Source: a virus. From it: 25,151 nucleotides of DNA. Positions 14,919 to 23,088 of this stretch are shown here, piece after piece; the first letter of the stretch is position 1, and every line of letters starts with the position of its first letter. A program made the translations under genes and the position numbers. The DNA lies in the IMG/VR virus record IMGVR_UViG_3300006735_000226, positions 1-25,151 of that record; one strand, 5' to 3'. The notes below the pieces were generated by a model. It searched no databases and was not told the DNA's origin. It saw nothing but the letters and a program-made list of their open reading frames with translations.

Positions 14919-17900
14919 ATGATTGACGAAAAGCTAATTCAAGGTGCAGGCGGCGGCGGCGGCAAGGGCGGCAGCAGCAGCAGCAGAACTCCGACTGAAC
15001 AGGATGACAGTCTCAAGTCAGAACAGTTTATTAGCATTCTTGAGCTGCTTTGTGAAGGTGAGATTGAAGGACTAGACGATGGAGCAAAAAGTATTTTCTT
15101 GGATGATACGCCCGTTCAAAACAGTGACGGCTCCGTTAATTTTGATAATTTTATAGGTACTTTTGCATTTGGAACTCAAGCCCAACCGCACATTCCAGAC
15201 CCCTCGGGTGGTATTCAAAATGAGAGGTCAGTAAACGTTGAAGTAACTAATGGAGCGCCAGTTACACGATCAATCACTGATTCAGACATTGATCGTGTGC
15301 GTGTTACGATTACAGTCCCTGCACTTCAGGTGATTGAGGACGATGGTGATATTGTTGGGCATTCTGTTGACTTAAAAATTCAGCTGCAATACGATAGTGG
15401 TGGTTTTAACGACGTTATAACTGACACAATTAGTGGTAAAAGCAGTAGTCGTTACCAGCGCGACTATTTAGTAGAATTAAACGGTGATTTTCCTGTTGAT
15501 GTGCGCGTTGTTCGCACAAGTGCTGATGAAACTAGCACAAAACGTGCAAACGCAACATTTTTTAGCAGCTATACAGAGATTCAAGATGAGAAGCTGGCTT
15601 ATCCCAATAGCGCTTTAGCCGGTCTGCGTTTTAGCTCAAAACAGTTTCAAAGCATTCCAAAGCGCAAATATCTGATCCGGGGCACAAAGGTCAGAATCCC
15701 TAGCAATGGCACTGTTGACACCACAACGCATCTGGGACGGATCACCTACTCAGGGTTGTTTGATGGAACGTTGTCTGCGGCAACGTGGACAAATGATCCA
15801 GCTTGGTGCCTGTACGATCTGCTTACAGATACAAGATATGGATGCGGCGTTCCAGAAGCATCACTTGATGTTTTTGATTTTTATGAGATCAGCCGTTATT
15901 GCAACGAGCTTGTTGATGATGGCAAGGGTGGGCAAGAGCCACGTTTTAGCCTCAACCTGCTTCTCAACAGGCGTGATGAGATTTACAACGTTATTCAGCA
16001 GCTAACCAGCATCTTTAGGGGTATTAGCTATTACGGTGCTGGGTCACTTGTTTTGCGGCAAGATAAACCCGCAGACCCTCAATACTTGCTTGGACCGAGC
16101 AATGTTGTTGATGGTCTGTTTACTTATAGCGGTGCAGCAGAAAAAACACGCCATACTTGTGCAACAGTAGCGTGGCAAAGTTACGACACTCTTGGCGAAG
16201 TTGAATACGAATACGTTGAAGATCATGACGCAGTTGCTAAATATGGCATTAACAACAAAGACATAAAAGCAATCGGTTGTTACAGCCAAGGACAAGCGCA
16301 TAGGTTGGGCAAATGGCTGCTAACTAGCGAAAAACTCTTGACAGAAACAGTTAGCTTTGCTGTTTCTATTGATGCTGGCATTGTCCTTACTCCAGGAATC
16401 GTTATTGACATTGCGGATCCTTTGCGAGCTGGAACGCGCCGCAGTGGCAGGATTAGTTCTGCAACCACAACTGTGGTCACGATTGACAGTGACACGGATT
16501 TGTCTGTAAATCTGTCAAACAGCCCGACGCTATCAGTCTTACTGCCCACAGGCTTAGTAGAAACCAAAACAATCGACAGTATTTCAGGCGCTGAAGTCAC
16601 TGTCAGCGAGGCGTTCAGTCAGGCACCACAAGCGCAAGCGATTTACCTGATCCAAACCAGCGATATTCAGTCGCAGCAGTTCCGAGTCGTATCTGTTGCT
16701 GAAGGGGGTGATGGAACGGTTGCCGTTACGGCTGTTGCTTACAACGAGTCAATCTATGCAAATGTCGAACAAGACATTGCACTGACGACACGAGACATCA
16801 GCAACCTAAGCACCACTCCAAATGCACCGGAAGGCTTGTCTGGTACTGAGTTTTTATATCAAGAGGGACAAACGGTTCACACAGGTTTTGATCTGAGCTG
16901 GCAGCATGACAGGCTAAATGTCAATGAGTTTCGTGTTAAATACAAACTTGATGATGACAATTTTACTGAGCTAAATACGTCAAGCCCGTCAATTACCCTC
17001 CGCAGTCTTAAGTCCGGCACTCTTACGGTTCAAATTCGTGCGATTAATTATCTAGGCAAGCAAAGTTCAACAGCATCAGCAACTTTCACGCTTGTCGGCA
17101 AGACGGCAGTTCCTAGCGATGTGCAGAACCTGTCGATTGAAGCAATCAGCGCCAACAGTGCTCGTCTGCGCTGGGATCAGACTGTAGACCTAGACGTAAA
17201 AGTGAATGGCCTTGTTCACATCAAGCACAGCAACCTGACTGATGGAACGGCAACGTGGCCCAACTCTGTTGACCTCATCCCTGCTGTTGCAGGCAACTCA
17301 ACTGAGGCGATTGTTCCGCTGGTAGCTGGCGAGATATTTGCCAAGTTTGAGGATGATTTAGGCAACAAGAGCACGAATGCGACTAGCGTCATCATGCAGT
17401 TCCCAGACACTCTGGGACGGCTTGCGGTTGAAACCCGTAGAGAAGATCTCGACAGCCCGCCGTTCCAAGGGACAAGAACTGACTGCACTTACATCGAAGA
17501 TCTCGACGCATTGGTCATTGATGGTGATGAAGACTTGGACGATGCGACCGACTTTGATGAGATTGATGATTTTGACAACATGGGTGACGTGTTGGCCTCT
17601 GCGGAATATCAATTTGTCAATGCTCTTGATCTTGGCGCACGATTTTCACTGGATATTCAGCGCCGGTTTGTCACGCGAGCATTTTTCCCGAATGCCTTGA
17701 TCGATTCTCGTAGCGCCAACGTAGACGATTGGAGCGATTTCGATGGTGATGACGCTGACGCAGTAAATGCCAAGCTGTACTTCAGAAGCACCAACGACGA
17801 CCCATCAGGTTCTCCGACCTACGGGGCATGGCAGGAGTTCATCTCTGGAACGTTTGAAGCCAGAGCGTTCCAGTTCAAAGCAGAGCTAACCAGCTCCGAC

Positions 17901-18230
17901 ACGGGTCAGAACATTTTGGTTGATGAGCTGGGTTACGAGGCAACGTTCCAGCGGCGTCAAGAAAACAGCAACGGCACTATTGCTTCAGGCACCAGCACCA
18001 AGAGCGTGACCTTCGACAAGGCGTTCTTCACAGGCACAGCATCGCTTGGTGGAACGAACGCTTACCTGCCCAGTGTTGCGGTAACGGTTCAGAACCTTGG
18101 CAACGGCGAGCGGCTAAACGTCAGCAATGTCAGTGCTACTGGTTTTGACGTGGACATCTTGAATAGCAGTGATGCCAACGTTGACAGGAACTTCACCTAT
18201 GCGGCTGTGGGCTATGGCAAGGCGGTTTAA
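14919..18230 (+). CDS. Tail tip / host specificity protein, lambda gpJ-like
   Basis: 1103 residues. The Gly/Ser-rich start (GAGGGGGKGGSSSS) followed by ILELLCEGEIEGLDDGAKSI is the classic gpJ beginning. Residues ~230-520 hold the tail-hub core (HLGRITYSGLFDG, AWCLYDLLTDTRYGCG, YCNELVDDGKGGQEPRFSLN). Residues ~634-830 contain one clear and one weaker fibronectin type III-like domain (SGTLTVQIRAINYLGK; IEAISANSARLRWDQ). At ~857-889 is a strongly acidic Asp-rich stretch, and the C-terminal 200 residues are beta-rich and probably variable. This trimeric hub contacts the host receptor or carries the fibre. Base composition shifts several times along the gene, as expected for a mosaic adsorption gene. 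Confidence 0.9.
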   Translation: MIDEKLIQGAGGGGGKGGSSSSRTPTEQDDSLKSEQFISILELLCEGEIEGLDDGAKSIFLDDTPVQNSDGSVNFDNFIGTFAFGTQAQPHIPDPSGGIQNERSVNVEVTNGAPVTRSITDSDIDRVRVTITVPALQVIEDDGDIVGHSVDLKIQLQYDSGGFNDVITDTISGKSSSRYQRDYLVELNGDFPVDVRVVRTSADETSTKRANATFFSSYTEIQDEKLAYPNSALAGLRFSSKQFQSIPKRKYLIRGTKVRIPSNGTVDTTTHLGRITYSGLFDGTLSAATWTNDPAWCLYDLLTDTRYGCGVPEASLDVFDFYEISRYCNELVDDGKGGQEPRFSLNLLLNRRDEIYNVIQQLTSIFRGISYYGAGSLVLRQDKPADPQYLLGPSNVVDGLFTYSGAAEKTRHTCATVAWQSYDTLGEVEYEYVEDHDAVAKYGINNKDIKAIGCYSQGQAHRLGKWLLTSEKLLTETVSFAVSIDAGIVLTPGIVIDIADPLRAGTRRSGRISSATTTVVTIDSDTDLSVNLSNSPTLSVLLPTGLVETKTIDSISGAEVTVSEAFSQAPQAQAIYLIQTSDIQSQQFRVVSVAEGGDGTVAVTAVAYNESIYANVEQDIALTTRDISNLSTTPNAPEGLSGTEFLYQEGQTVHTGFDLSWQHDRLNVNEFRVKYKLDDDNFTELNTSSPSITLRSLKSGTLTVQIRAINYLGKQSSTASATFTLVGKTAVPSDVQNLSIEAISANSARLRWDQTVDLDVKVNGLVHIKHSNLTDGTATWPNSVDLIPAVAGNSTEAIVPLVAGEIFAKFEDDLGNKSTNATSVIMQFPDTLGRLAVETRREDLDSPPFQGTRTDCTYIEDLDALVIDGDEDLDDATDFDEIDDFDNMGDVLASAEYQFVNALDLGARFSLDIQRRFVTRAFFPNALIDSRSANVDDWSDFDGDDADAVNAKLYFRSTNDDPSGSPTYGAWQEFISGTFEARAFQFKAELTSSDTGQNILVDELGYEATFQRRQENSNGTIASGTSTKSVTFDKAFFTGTASLGGTNAYLPSVAVTVQNLGNGERLNVSNVSATGFDVDILNSSDANVDRNFTYAAVGYGKAV

Positions 18231-18264
18231 CATAGAGGCAATGTTGTCCAAAACGGGCTGAGGC

Positions 18265-20019
18265 ATGGCTACTCACGATTATGTGATTGCTAATGGAACG
18301 GGAGCTGCGGTCCGTTCTGACTTGAATAACGCCCTTGCGGCAATCGTCAGCAACAACAGCGGCAGTTCCGAGCCTGGGACGACCTACGCATATCAATGGT
18401 GGGCAGACACTAACGCCAATGTTCTGAAGATCAGGAACAGCGCGAACGACGCATGGATCACGCTGCGTGAGCTTGACGGCACGATGCTGATTGAGGACGG
18501 CAGTGCCTCAACGCCTGGCCTTGCATTCGCTGACGACGTAAACACTGGCATCTTCAGCCCTGCTGCTGATCAGATTGGTTTTGCGACTGGCGGTGCAGAG
18601 CGCCTTGAGATTGGCAGCTCTGAGGTTGTATTCAATGACCCCAGCAATGATGTTGACTTCCGCGTGGAGTCAAACGGCCAGACTCACATGCTGTTTGTCG
18701 ATGCAGGGAATGATCGCGTTGGCATAGGAACGTCGGCGCCAGCGAGGACATTTGTTGTAAGTGGTGGTTCTAGTGAAGCTGTTGCACAGTTCACAAACGA
18801 TACGAGTGGTGACGGACAAGATGATGGTTTTCAAATTCTTCATTTTACAAGTGGTTTAACTCGACTTTTAAATCGTGAAAATGGACCAATAGCCTTTAGC
18901 ACTAACAACAGCGAGCGAGCACGCATCGATGCAGATGGCAGGCTCCTCGTAGGGGCATCTGATACGACTCACGCCGACGCTAACGCGAAAATACAGGCCA
19001 CTTCTACTGGTGGTACGAGCATTGTTTTGGCCCGTGATGATGCTTCAGTTGTTGCAGGTAATGTTATAGGAAACATCCAATTTTATGGAAATGATGGAGG
19101 CACAAATCAACAATGCGCTGAAATTAGATGTGACGCTGATGGAACCCAGTCAAATAACAACAAGCCATCACGCTTAGTGTTTGGGACCACTGCAGACGAC
19201 GCAAGCAGCGCGACGGAGCGGATGCGTATCGACAGTTCTGGTCGGGTTGGCATAAAAAATTCAAGCCCTAGCTCGCAATACTTCAATGATCTAGTTATTG
19301 GCGACGGCTCTGGTGATCACGGAATTACGTTGCACACCAGCAGCAGCGGCAGTTCTGCTATTGCGTTTTCTGATGCTACATCTGGAGATGGTCGGTACGC
19401 AGGTTATATTCAATATGACCATAGCGATAATACGCTGAAGTTCTACACCAACGGTGGTAATGAGCGGATGAGGGTCAACAGTTTTGGTAACTTTATGGTG
19501 GGCCAAACCAATGGCAGTTCTGGAACTGTAGGCATTGTTTGCAACGCCAATGGCTTGCTTACAAATTGCACATCCAATACAGACGCCTCAGTTATTAACA
19601 TCAATAATCTTACGGGGGCTAAAAATTTAATCTTATTTAGGTCTGATGGAACCAATAGAGGCTCCATTGAAACTAATGGCTCAACTGTTACCTACAACAC
19701 TACCTCTGACTATCGTGTTAAAGAAAACGTTGTTGATATCGATGGTGCGATTGATCGTGTCAAGCAGCTACTGCCTAAACGTTTCAACTTTATTAGTCAC
19801 CCTGAGCGAACTGTTGATGGATTTTTGGCACACGAAGCGCAAACCGTTGTTCCAGAAGCAGTCACTGGAACGCACAACGAAGTCGATGATGACGGCAACG
19901 CTGTAATGCAAGGTATCGATCAATCAAAACTTGTCCCGCTGCTAACTGCAGCATTGCAAGAAGCAATCGCCAAGATCGAAACTCTAGAGACTAAAGTTGC
20001 AGCCCTTGAGGCTGGTTAA
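18265..20019 (+). CDS. Tail fibre with C-terminal S74-type chaperone/protease domain
   Basis: 584 residues. N-terminal ~85 residues likely attach to the tail. Residues 90-470 contain repeated fibre-shaft units (NDRVGIGTSAP, ERARIDADGRLLVG, ERMRIDSSGRVGI, ERMRVNSFGNFMVG). The C-terminal ~105 residues are an intramolecular chaperone domain: TSDYRVKENV with the Ser481/Lys486 pair of peptidase S74, VKQLLPKRFNF, DGFLAHEAQ, and a closing coiled coil (KLVPLLTAALQEAIAKIETL). These domains trimerise fibres and then cleave themselves off at the Ser. The 18750-19700 part is A/T-richer, as expected of a variable receptor-binding region. Confidence 0.9.
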   Translation: MATHDYVIANGTGAAVRSDLNNALAAIVSNNSGSSEPGTTYAYQWWADTNANVLKIRNSANDAWITLRELDGTMLIEDGSASTPGLAFADDVNTGIFSPAADQIGFATGGAERLEIGSSEVVFNDPSNDVDFRVESNGQTHMLFVDAGNDRVGIGTSAPARTFVVSGGSSEAVAQFTNDTSGDGQDDGFQILHFTSGLTRLLNRENGPIAFSTNNSERARIDADGRLLVGASDTTHADANAKIQATSTGGTSIVLARDDASVVAGNVIGNIQFYGNDGGTNQQCAEIRCDADGTQSNNNKPSRLVFGTTADDASSATERMRIDSSGRVGIKNSSPSSQYFNDLVIGDGSGDHGITLHTSSSGSSAIAFSDATSGDGRYAGYIQYDHSDNTLKFYTNGGNERMRVNSFGNFMVGQTNGSSGTVGIVCNANGLLTNCTSNTDASVININNLTGAKNLILFRSDGTNRGSIETNGSTVTYNTTSDYRVKENVVDIDGAIDRVKQLLPKRFNFISHPERTVDGFLAHEAQTVVPEAVTGTHNEVDDDGNAVMQGIDQSKLVPLLTAALQEAIAKIETLETKVAALEAG

Positions 20020-20046
20020 GTAAACTTCTTCTGACTTCACTTCACC

Positions 20047-20379
20047 ATGGCTAACACCTACGTCTGGAAGATCGCTGATCTCAACCGTGACCTCAGCGAC
20101 GGTTTTGCCCACACGGCGCATTACACCGTGACCGCAATCAGCGATCAGGTTGACGCTGAGGGCAATGCCTACAACTCTGGCGCTTACGGCAGCATTGGCC
20201 TTGATCGTCCCAACACGTTGGCTGATTTTGAGGATCTGACTGAGGCTGACATTATGGCTGCTGTGCAGGCCAAGCTTGGTGGCGCTGAAAAGGTCACTGA
20301 GATTCAGGATGCACTTGCTGCACGAATCACTGAGCAGATCAATCCGACGCAGGCATCTGGCAAACCTTCTGGCTGGTGA
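20047..20379 (+). CDS. Small fibre-associated conserved phage protein
   Basis: 110 residues. A predicted beta-rich N-terminal half (TYVWKIADLNRDLSDG, HYTVTAISDQVDAEGNAY) and a helical C-terminal half (FEDLTEADIMAAVQAKLG, EIQDALAARITEQINP) ending PSGW. Proteins of this type recur in phage genomes next to tail fibres, in a place sometimes occupied by fibre assembly chaperones. I recall it as a DUF-class cyanophage protein but cannot name the family safely. Its stop overlaps the following ATG. Confidence 0.7.
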   Translation: MANTYVWKIADLNRDLSDGFAHTAHYTVTAISDQVDAEGNAYNSGAYGSIGLDRPNTLADFEDLTEADIMAAVQAKLGGAEKVTEIQDALAARITEQINPTQASGKPSGW

Positions 20380-20534
20380 TGTCGGCTCATCGGCTGGCTT
20401 GGTGCCTCGGGTTAACAGTCACGTCTTTTGTGATAGTGATCCTGGGGAGCACCAATATCATGTACCGGGCTGGCTATTTACAAGCTCAGCGTGACTTCCC
20501 TGCACAACAGCAATGCAACGCCCTGACCCGATGA
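20379..20534 (+). CDS. Small single-pass membrane protein
   Basis: 51 residues, ATG sharing one base with the preceding TGA and TGA sharing ATGA with the next gene. Residues ~6-29 (LAWCLGLTVTSFVIVILGST) form one transmembrane segment or uncleaved signal; the remainder is polar with one Cys (AQQQCNALT). Coupled starts on both sides support translation. It could be a virion membrane or lysis accessory; nothing more specific can be said. Confidence 0.6.
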   Translation: MSAHRLAWCLGLTVTSFVIVILGSTNIMYRAGYLQAQRDFPAQQQCNALTR

Positions 20535-20704
20535 TCGCCGCTAAGCCTGGTGCGGAGGACGTACAGGCTATGGCGGCTAGAACGCTGTGGCTGGAAGAAT
20601 TGTTCTTCCTTGATGGTCGCGACCAAGTGTCACATCCTCAATATGGTCTGTTCACGGGTTTGGCTCTGAAGTATCAGAACTTGACTTCGACTGACGGTAT
20701 CTGA
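20531..20704 (+). CDS. Small conserved phage protein
   Basis: 57 residues using the ATG in ATGA at 20531; an upstream ATG at 20513 would add six residues but overlap further. Sequence contains AARTLWLEELFFLDGRDQVS and HPQYGLFTGLALKYQNL, an acidic, aromatic-rich helical protein. I recall very similar small proteins near fibre genes in cyanophages; no function is known. Stop overlaps the next ATG by one base. Confidence 0.65.
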   Translation: MIAAKPGAEDVQAMAARTLWLEELFFLDGRDQVSHPQYGLFTGLALKYQNLTSTDGI

Positions 20705-20829
20705 TGGCTAAGTCACTTAGCGGGCAAAATTTTGTCCCTAGCAAGCCGAAAAAGACACGTCAAGGTAATGGATCACATTCAAAACCGTCCCATGGACGGA
20801 AGAAGTATCGTGGCCAAGGAAAACGTTAA
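20704..20829 (+). CDS. Tiny basic protein with TRQGNG / KKYRGQGK motifs
   Basis: 41 residues, start overlapping the previous stop. KKTRQGNGSHSKPSHGRKKY followed by RGQGKR is a pattern I recognise from many cyanophage genomes, where equally tiny proteins end in (K/R)YRGQG(K/R). Highly basic and without hydrophobic residues, so probably disordered and nucleic-acid- or virion-bound. Function unknown. Confidence 0.7.
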   Translation: MAKSLSGQNFVPSKPKKTRQGNGSHSKPSHGRKKYRGQGKR

Positions 20830-20840
20830 TTCTCTTCCAA

Positions 20841-21200
20841 ATGATCAAGCGTCTTGCTTTTGGTGCCATCGCTGGTGCTCTTGCCTTGGCCCCCCTGTCT
20901 GCACGCGCAGACGGCTTTTATCTGAATCCTGAGTGGAACGGTGCCTGGTCAGGTTCTGACTTTGGCGGTGCTGTTCTTGACGGTCACGTTGGCTATGAGT
21001 CAGGCGCCTTCTACATCCAGGGCGGTCCTTCTTGGCTCCAGCCTGATGCAGGTGACACTGAAGTTGGCTTCTCCGCCAAGACCGGTGTTTCTGCCGCTGT
21101 TGCAGAACCTCTGGATGTTTACGGCGAAGTGTCTTACGCCAAGTACAAAGACAGCGATGCTGGTTATGGCCTGAAAGCTGGCATGAAGTACAAATTCTGA
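20841..21200 (+). CDS. Exported small beta-barrel-like (outer membrane type) protein
   Basis: 119 residues. Residues 1-23 are a signal peptide (IKRLAFGAIAGALALAPLSA, cleavage after ARA). The mature ~95 residues consist of alternating amphipathic strands rich in Gly and aromatics (FGGAVLDGHVGYESGAFYIQ, LDVYGEVSYAKYKD) and end in KYKF with a terminal Phe, the outer-membrane insertion signal of beta-barrel proteins. It is short for a complete barrel, about 6 strands. A phage-encoded porin-like protein could alter the host surface or be a virion-related remnant. A terminator follows. Confidence 0.75.
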   Translation: MIKRLAFGAIAGALALAPLSARADGFYLNPEWNGAWSGSDFGGAVLDGHVGYESGAFYIQGGPSWLQPDAGDTEVGFSAKTGVSAAVAEPLDVYGEVSYAKYKDSDAGYGLKAGMKYKF

Positions 21201-21229
21201 GCTAGCTTGAGTCTGCAGAGACGCATACG

Positions 21230-21266
21230 CCCCTTCCTCGCCTCACACGGGAAGGGGTTTTTCTTT
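21230..21266 (+). terminator. Rho-independent terminator
   Basis: Perfect 8-bp stem CCCCTTCC (21230-21237) / GGAAGGGG (21250-21257) with a 12-base loop, followed by TTTTTCTTT. It ends the long plus-strand structural transcript 29 bases after the exported beta-barrel gene. Confidence 0.88.
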
Positions 21267-21276
21267 GACAACCATC

Positions 21277-21507
21277 ATGCAAAAGGTCTTTAACCTGCTC
21301 GGCGCACTGGGCTTTGTTATGTCTGGAACGATGGCTGTGATGGGCGTGGTGGCTTACACTCGCGTTCCATCAATGGTCAAAAATTACGCCAGCAATCTGA
21401 AGCTGGAGTTGACGAAGACGATTCTTGATCAGGTGCCCGTCCCAGAGTTCCCTGAGATGCCAAAGCTGCCAACGGAGACAGGCCCTGCGATCACGTCACC
21501 ATTTTAG
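21277..21507 (+). CDS. Small membrane-anchored protein
   Basis: 76 residues from the ATG at 21277; a TTG at 21265, inside the terminator T run, would add four residues and is less likely. Residues ~5-30 (FNLLGALGFVMSGTMAVMGV and on) are one transmembrane segment; the rest is a polar region ending in a Pro-rich tail (VPEFPEMPKLPTETGP). It resembles small signal-anchored proteins of cyanophages. Its 3' end overlaps the convergent minus-strand gene by 17 bases. Confidence 0.65.
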   Translation: MQKVFNLLGALGFVMSGTMAVMGVVAYTRVPSMVKNYASNLKLELTKTILDQVPVPEFPEMPKLPTETGPAITSPF

Positions 21508-21805
21508 TGTTGGCGGTTGGATCGTCGTCATGAGCTTCAGGCCCGAAGCCTTCAGCCTTGATTTTTGCCATGTCAAGTTCTGGCGCGGGTGCTTGAGGTT
21601 TCTGCTCAAACGACGCCAGCCATTCGCGTAAAGCATCACCAGTTGGTGTGCCTTTTGGCCATTTAACCCACTTGAGAATGGCTTTTGGATCGGTAAATGG
21701 TCTGGCGGATTTGCCGGACAATACGGTGTAAACAACAGGCGGACCTTCACGTCTGCGGTTACGTTCAATCCAAAGTTGACCTGCTGTAAACCGCTCTGAC
21801 TTCAT
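21491..21805 (-). CDS. Hypothetical minus-strand protein
   Basis: 104 residues, single minus-strand gene between plus-strand genes. The body (ERFTAGQLWIERNRRREGPP, VVYTVLSGKSARPFTDPKAI, LKWVKWPKGTPTGDALREWL) has normal protein-like composition with conserved-looking aromatic and charged residues; the C-terminus is acidic and Pro-rich. The two overlapping frames of the same region look poorer. No family recognised with certainty. Its ATG (21803-21805, as CAT) overlaps the ATG of the divergent gene at 21804 by two bases, so each gene's translation signals lie within the other. Confidence 0.6.
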   Translation of the reverse strand: MKSERFTAGQLWIERNRRREGPPVVYTVLSGKSARPFTDPKAILKWVKWPKGTPTGDALREWLASFEQKPQAPAPELDMAKIKAEGFGPEAHDDDPTANTKMVT

Positions 21806-22331
21806 GGAGATCCGAGAGATCGTTGTGCCTGAGATTAACGTGGTTCACGATCTGCCACAGGTTGCAATACCGCAAGCGCCACCAGTCACGTTGGATATTG
21901 GCGTTCCAGTAATCAACTTGCCTCACTTCAACCCAATGGAGATGGAGCCTGAGGTTGAGCCAGAACCTGTAAAGCCTGTCGCTCCAAAGCCTGCAGATCC
22001 CCCACCAGCAACAAAACCACCGCCGATCAAGCTCCCCACAAAAGAACCACCAGCAGCAACAGCACCAGCACCAACAGAGCAACCACCTGTCGAGCCAAAA
22101 CCACTAACTGTTCGCATTATCGAAGCGATTCCGACAATTCCGCAAGCAGTCAATACTGCTGGAACGTCCGCGATTGCGGTGTCAGCAGCCTTGGCAACTC
22201 CATTGCTGCTGAAGGCGATCAGGCCGACGATAAAGAAGTTGGCGAAGAAACTTCAAAAGGTATTGGGTAAAAAGGTCAAGGTAGAAAGCGTCAGGGAGCG
22301 GCGGAAGTTCCAGAGGTCGTTACGGAGATAG
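21804..22331 (+). CDS. Proline-rich membrane protein with basic C-terminus
   Basis: 175 residues. N-terminal ~45 residues are rich in Val/Ile/Pro (VVPEINVVHDLPQVAIPQAP). Residues ~50-105 are a Pro/Glu/Lys/Ala low-complexity spacer (EPVKPVAPKPADPPPATKPP and beyond), like TonB-type or spanin-like extended linkers. Residues ~118-140 (TAGTSAIAVSAALATPLLLK) form a membrane segment, and the last 35 are very basic (IKKLAKKLQKVLGKKVKVES). The layout suggests a protein anchored with a long extended arm. Function unknown. Its 3' end overlaps a convergent minus-strand gene by 41 bases. Confidence 0.7.
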   Translation: MEIREIVVPEINVVHDLPQVAIPQAPPVTLDIGVPVINLPHFNPMEMEPEVEPEPVKPVAPKPADPPPATKPPPIKLPTKEPPAATAPAPTEQPPVEPKPLTVRIIEAIPTIPQAVNTAGTSAIAVSAALATPLLLKAIRPTIKKLAKKLQKVLGKKVKVESVRERRKFQRSLRR

Positions 22332-23088
22332 AATGGGTATGTGGAACGGGCCGGTGAACACGCACGTCACGGCAGACTTTTTCGTAAGGGCTGCCTTTAG
22401 CGAAGCGAATACCCTTCATCATCAGCTCACCGCAGTGCTTTAGTCGGCTGATCTCGAAGTCCAGTCGCTTGTTGGCGAGAAGCTGTTGCTGGATCGCGAG
22501 CTGCGTATCGACTGCCTCTTTACAACGTTGTTGCAGACCTTGGTCTAGCGGGATGGTTGCCTGAATCGACAAGCCCACATTCCAGTTGTGGTTGTCCTTT
22601 TGTCCTGTACGCGTGTCTTTGAAGAACAGCACATCACCTGGATTGTCTAGGCGACCATCGTCATTCAGATCAGAGAGGTCATAGACCGGATCGTCGTAGC
22701 TGTACTCGTAAGGCAAGCCCCATGATTTGGTGCGGTTGAGATATGGCGTGACGGTTAGCGTTGGACCTTGGCACTGAATGTTGCCGCCATAGGTGTTGGT
22801 AATTGCTGAACCTTGCATGATCTGCACCGCCTGATTGCTAACCGATCCAGACGATGTGGCAGTTGGAGATGCGGTTGCAGAAATACCACCAACGTCTTGT
22901 GCGTTGACTGGAGCGGTGGCGATTATTCCGAAAAGGAGGAAACCGTATCGGTAACGCTGGTGATTTCGGTGACGCGCTGAGTGGTTGTGACGTTGGACAA
23001 TCCTGGCCCCTTCAGGCTTTCGACGAACTGAAAGGCTTCTCCAGGTTTGACGATTGACCAGTTTGGTCGTTCTCCTAAGGAGGTCCAT
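22291..23088 (-). CDS. Secreted protein of unknown function; start uncertain
   Basis: 265 residues if read from the ATG at 23088. A signal peptide-like core (YGFLLFGIIATAPVNAQ) ends at about 22900-22970, so the mature protein is ~205 residues: SNQAVQIMQGSAITNTYGGN, a GPTLTVTPYLNR segment, a YDLSDLNDDGRLDNPGD EF-hand-like Asp loop, WNVGLSIQATIPLDQGL, then a helical region with several Cys (QQRCKE, LKHCGEL, KVCRDV). No ATG/GTG/TTG lies between 23088 and the signal core. An ATT at 22999-23001 preceded by GAAGGGG is a possible unusual start, and a -1 shift from the upstream gene is another. It is the last gene of the minus-strand operon. Confidence 0.7.
   Translation of the reverse strand: MDLLRRTTKLVNRQTWRSLSVRRKPEGARIVQRHNHSARHRNHQRYRYGFLLFGIIATAPVNAQDVGGISATASPTATSSGSVSNQAVQIMQGSAITNTYGGNIQCQGPTLTVTPYLNRTKSWGLPYEYSYDDPVYDLSDLNDDGRLDNPGDVLFFKDTRTGQKDNHNWNVGLSIQATIPLDQGLQQRCKEAVDTQLAIQQQLLANKRLDFEISRLKHCGELMMKGIRFAKGSPYEKVCRDVRVHRPVPHTHSISVTTSGTSAAP

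Noticed and set aside
18265-20019. Diversity-generating retroelement target in the tail fibre
   Set aside because: No reverse transcriptase, template repeat or variable-repeat pair was seen in the window.
21265-21293. TTGACA at 21265-21270 as a promoter -35 box
   Set aside because: No acceptable -10 hexamer at 16-18 bases; the site overlaps the terminator T run and the following gene start.
22931-22938. AAGGAGGA on the plus strand as a ribosome binding site
   Set aside because: No plus-strand gene starts downstream; it is inside minus-strand coding sequence.
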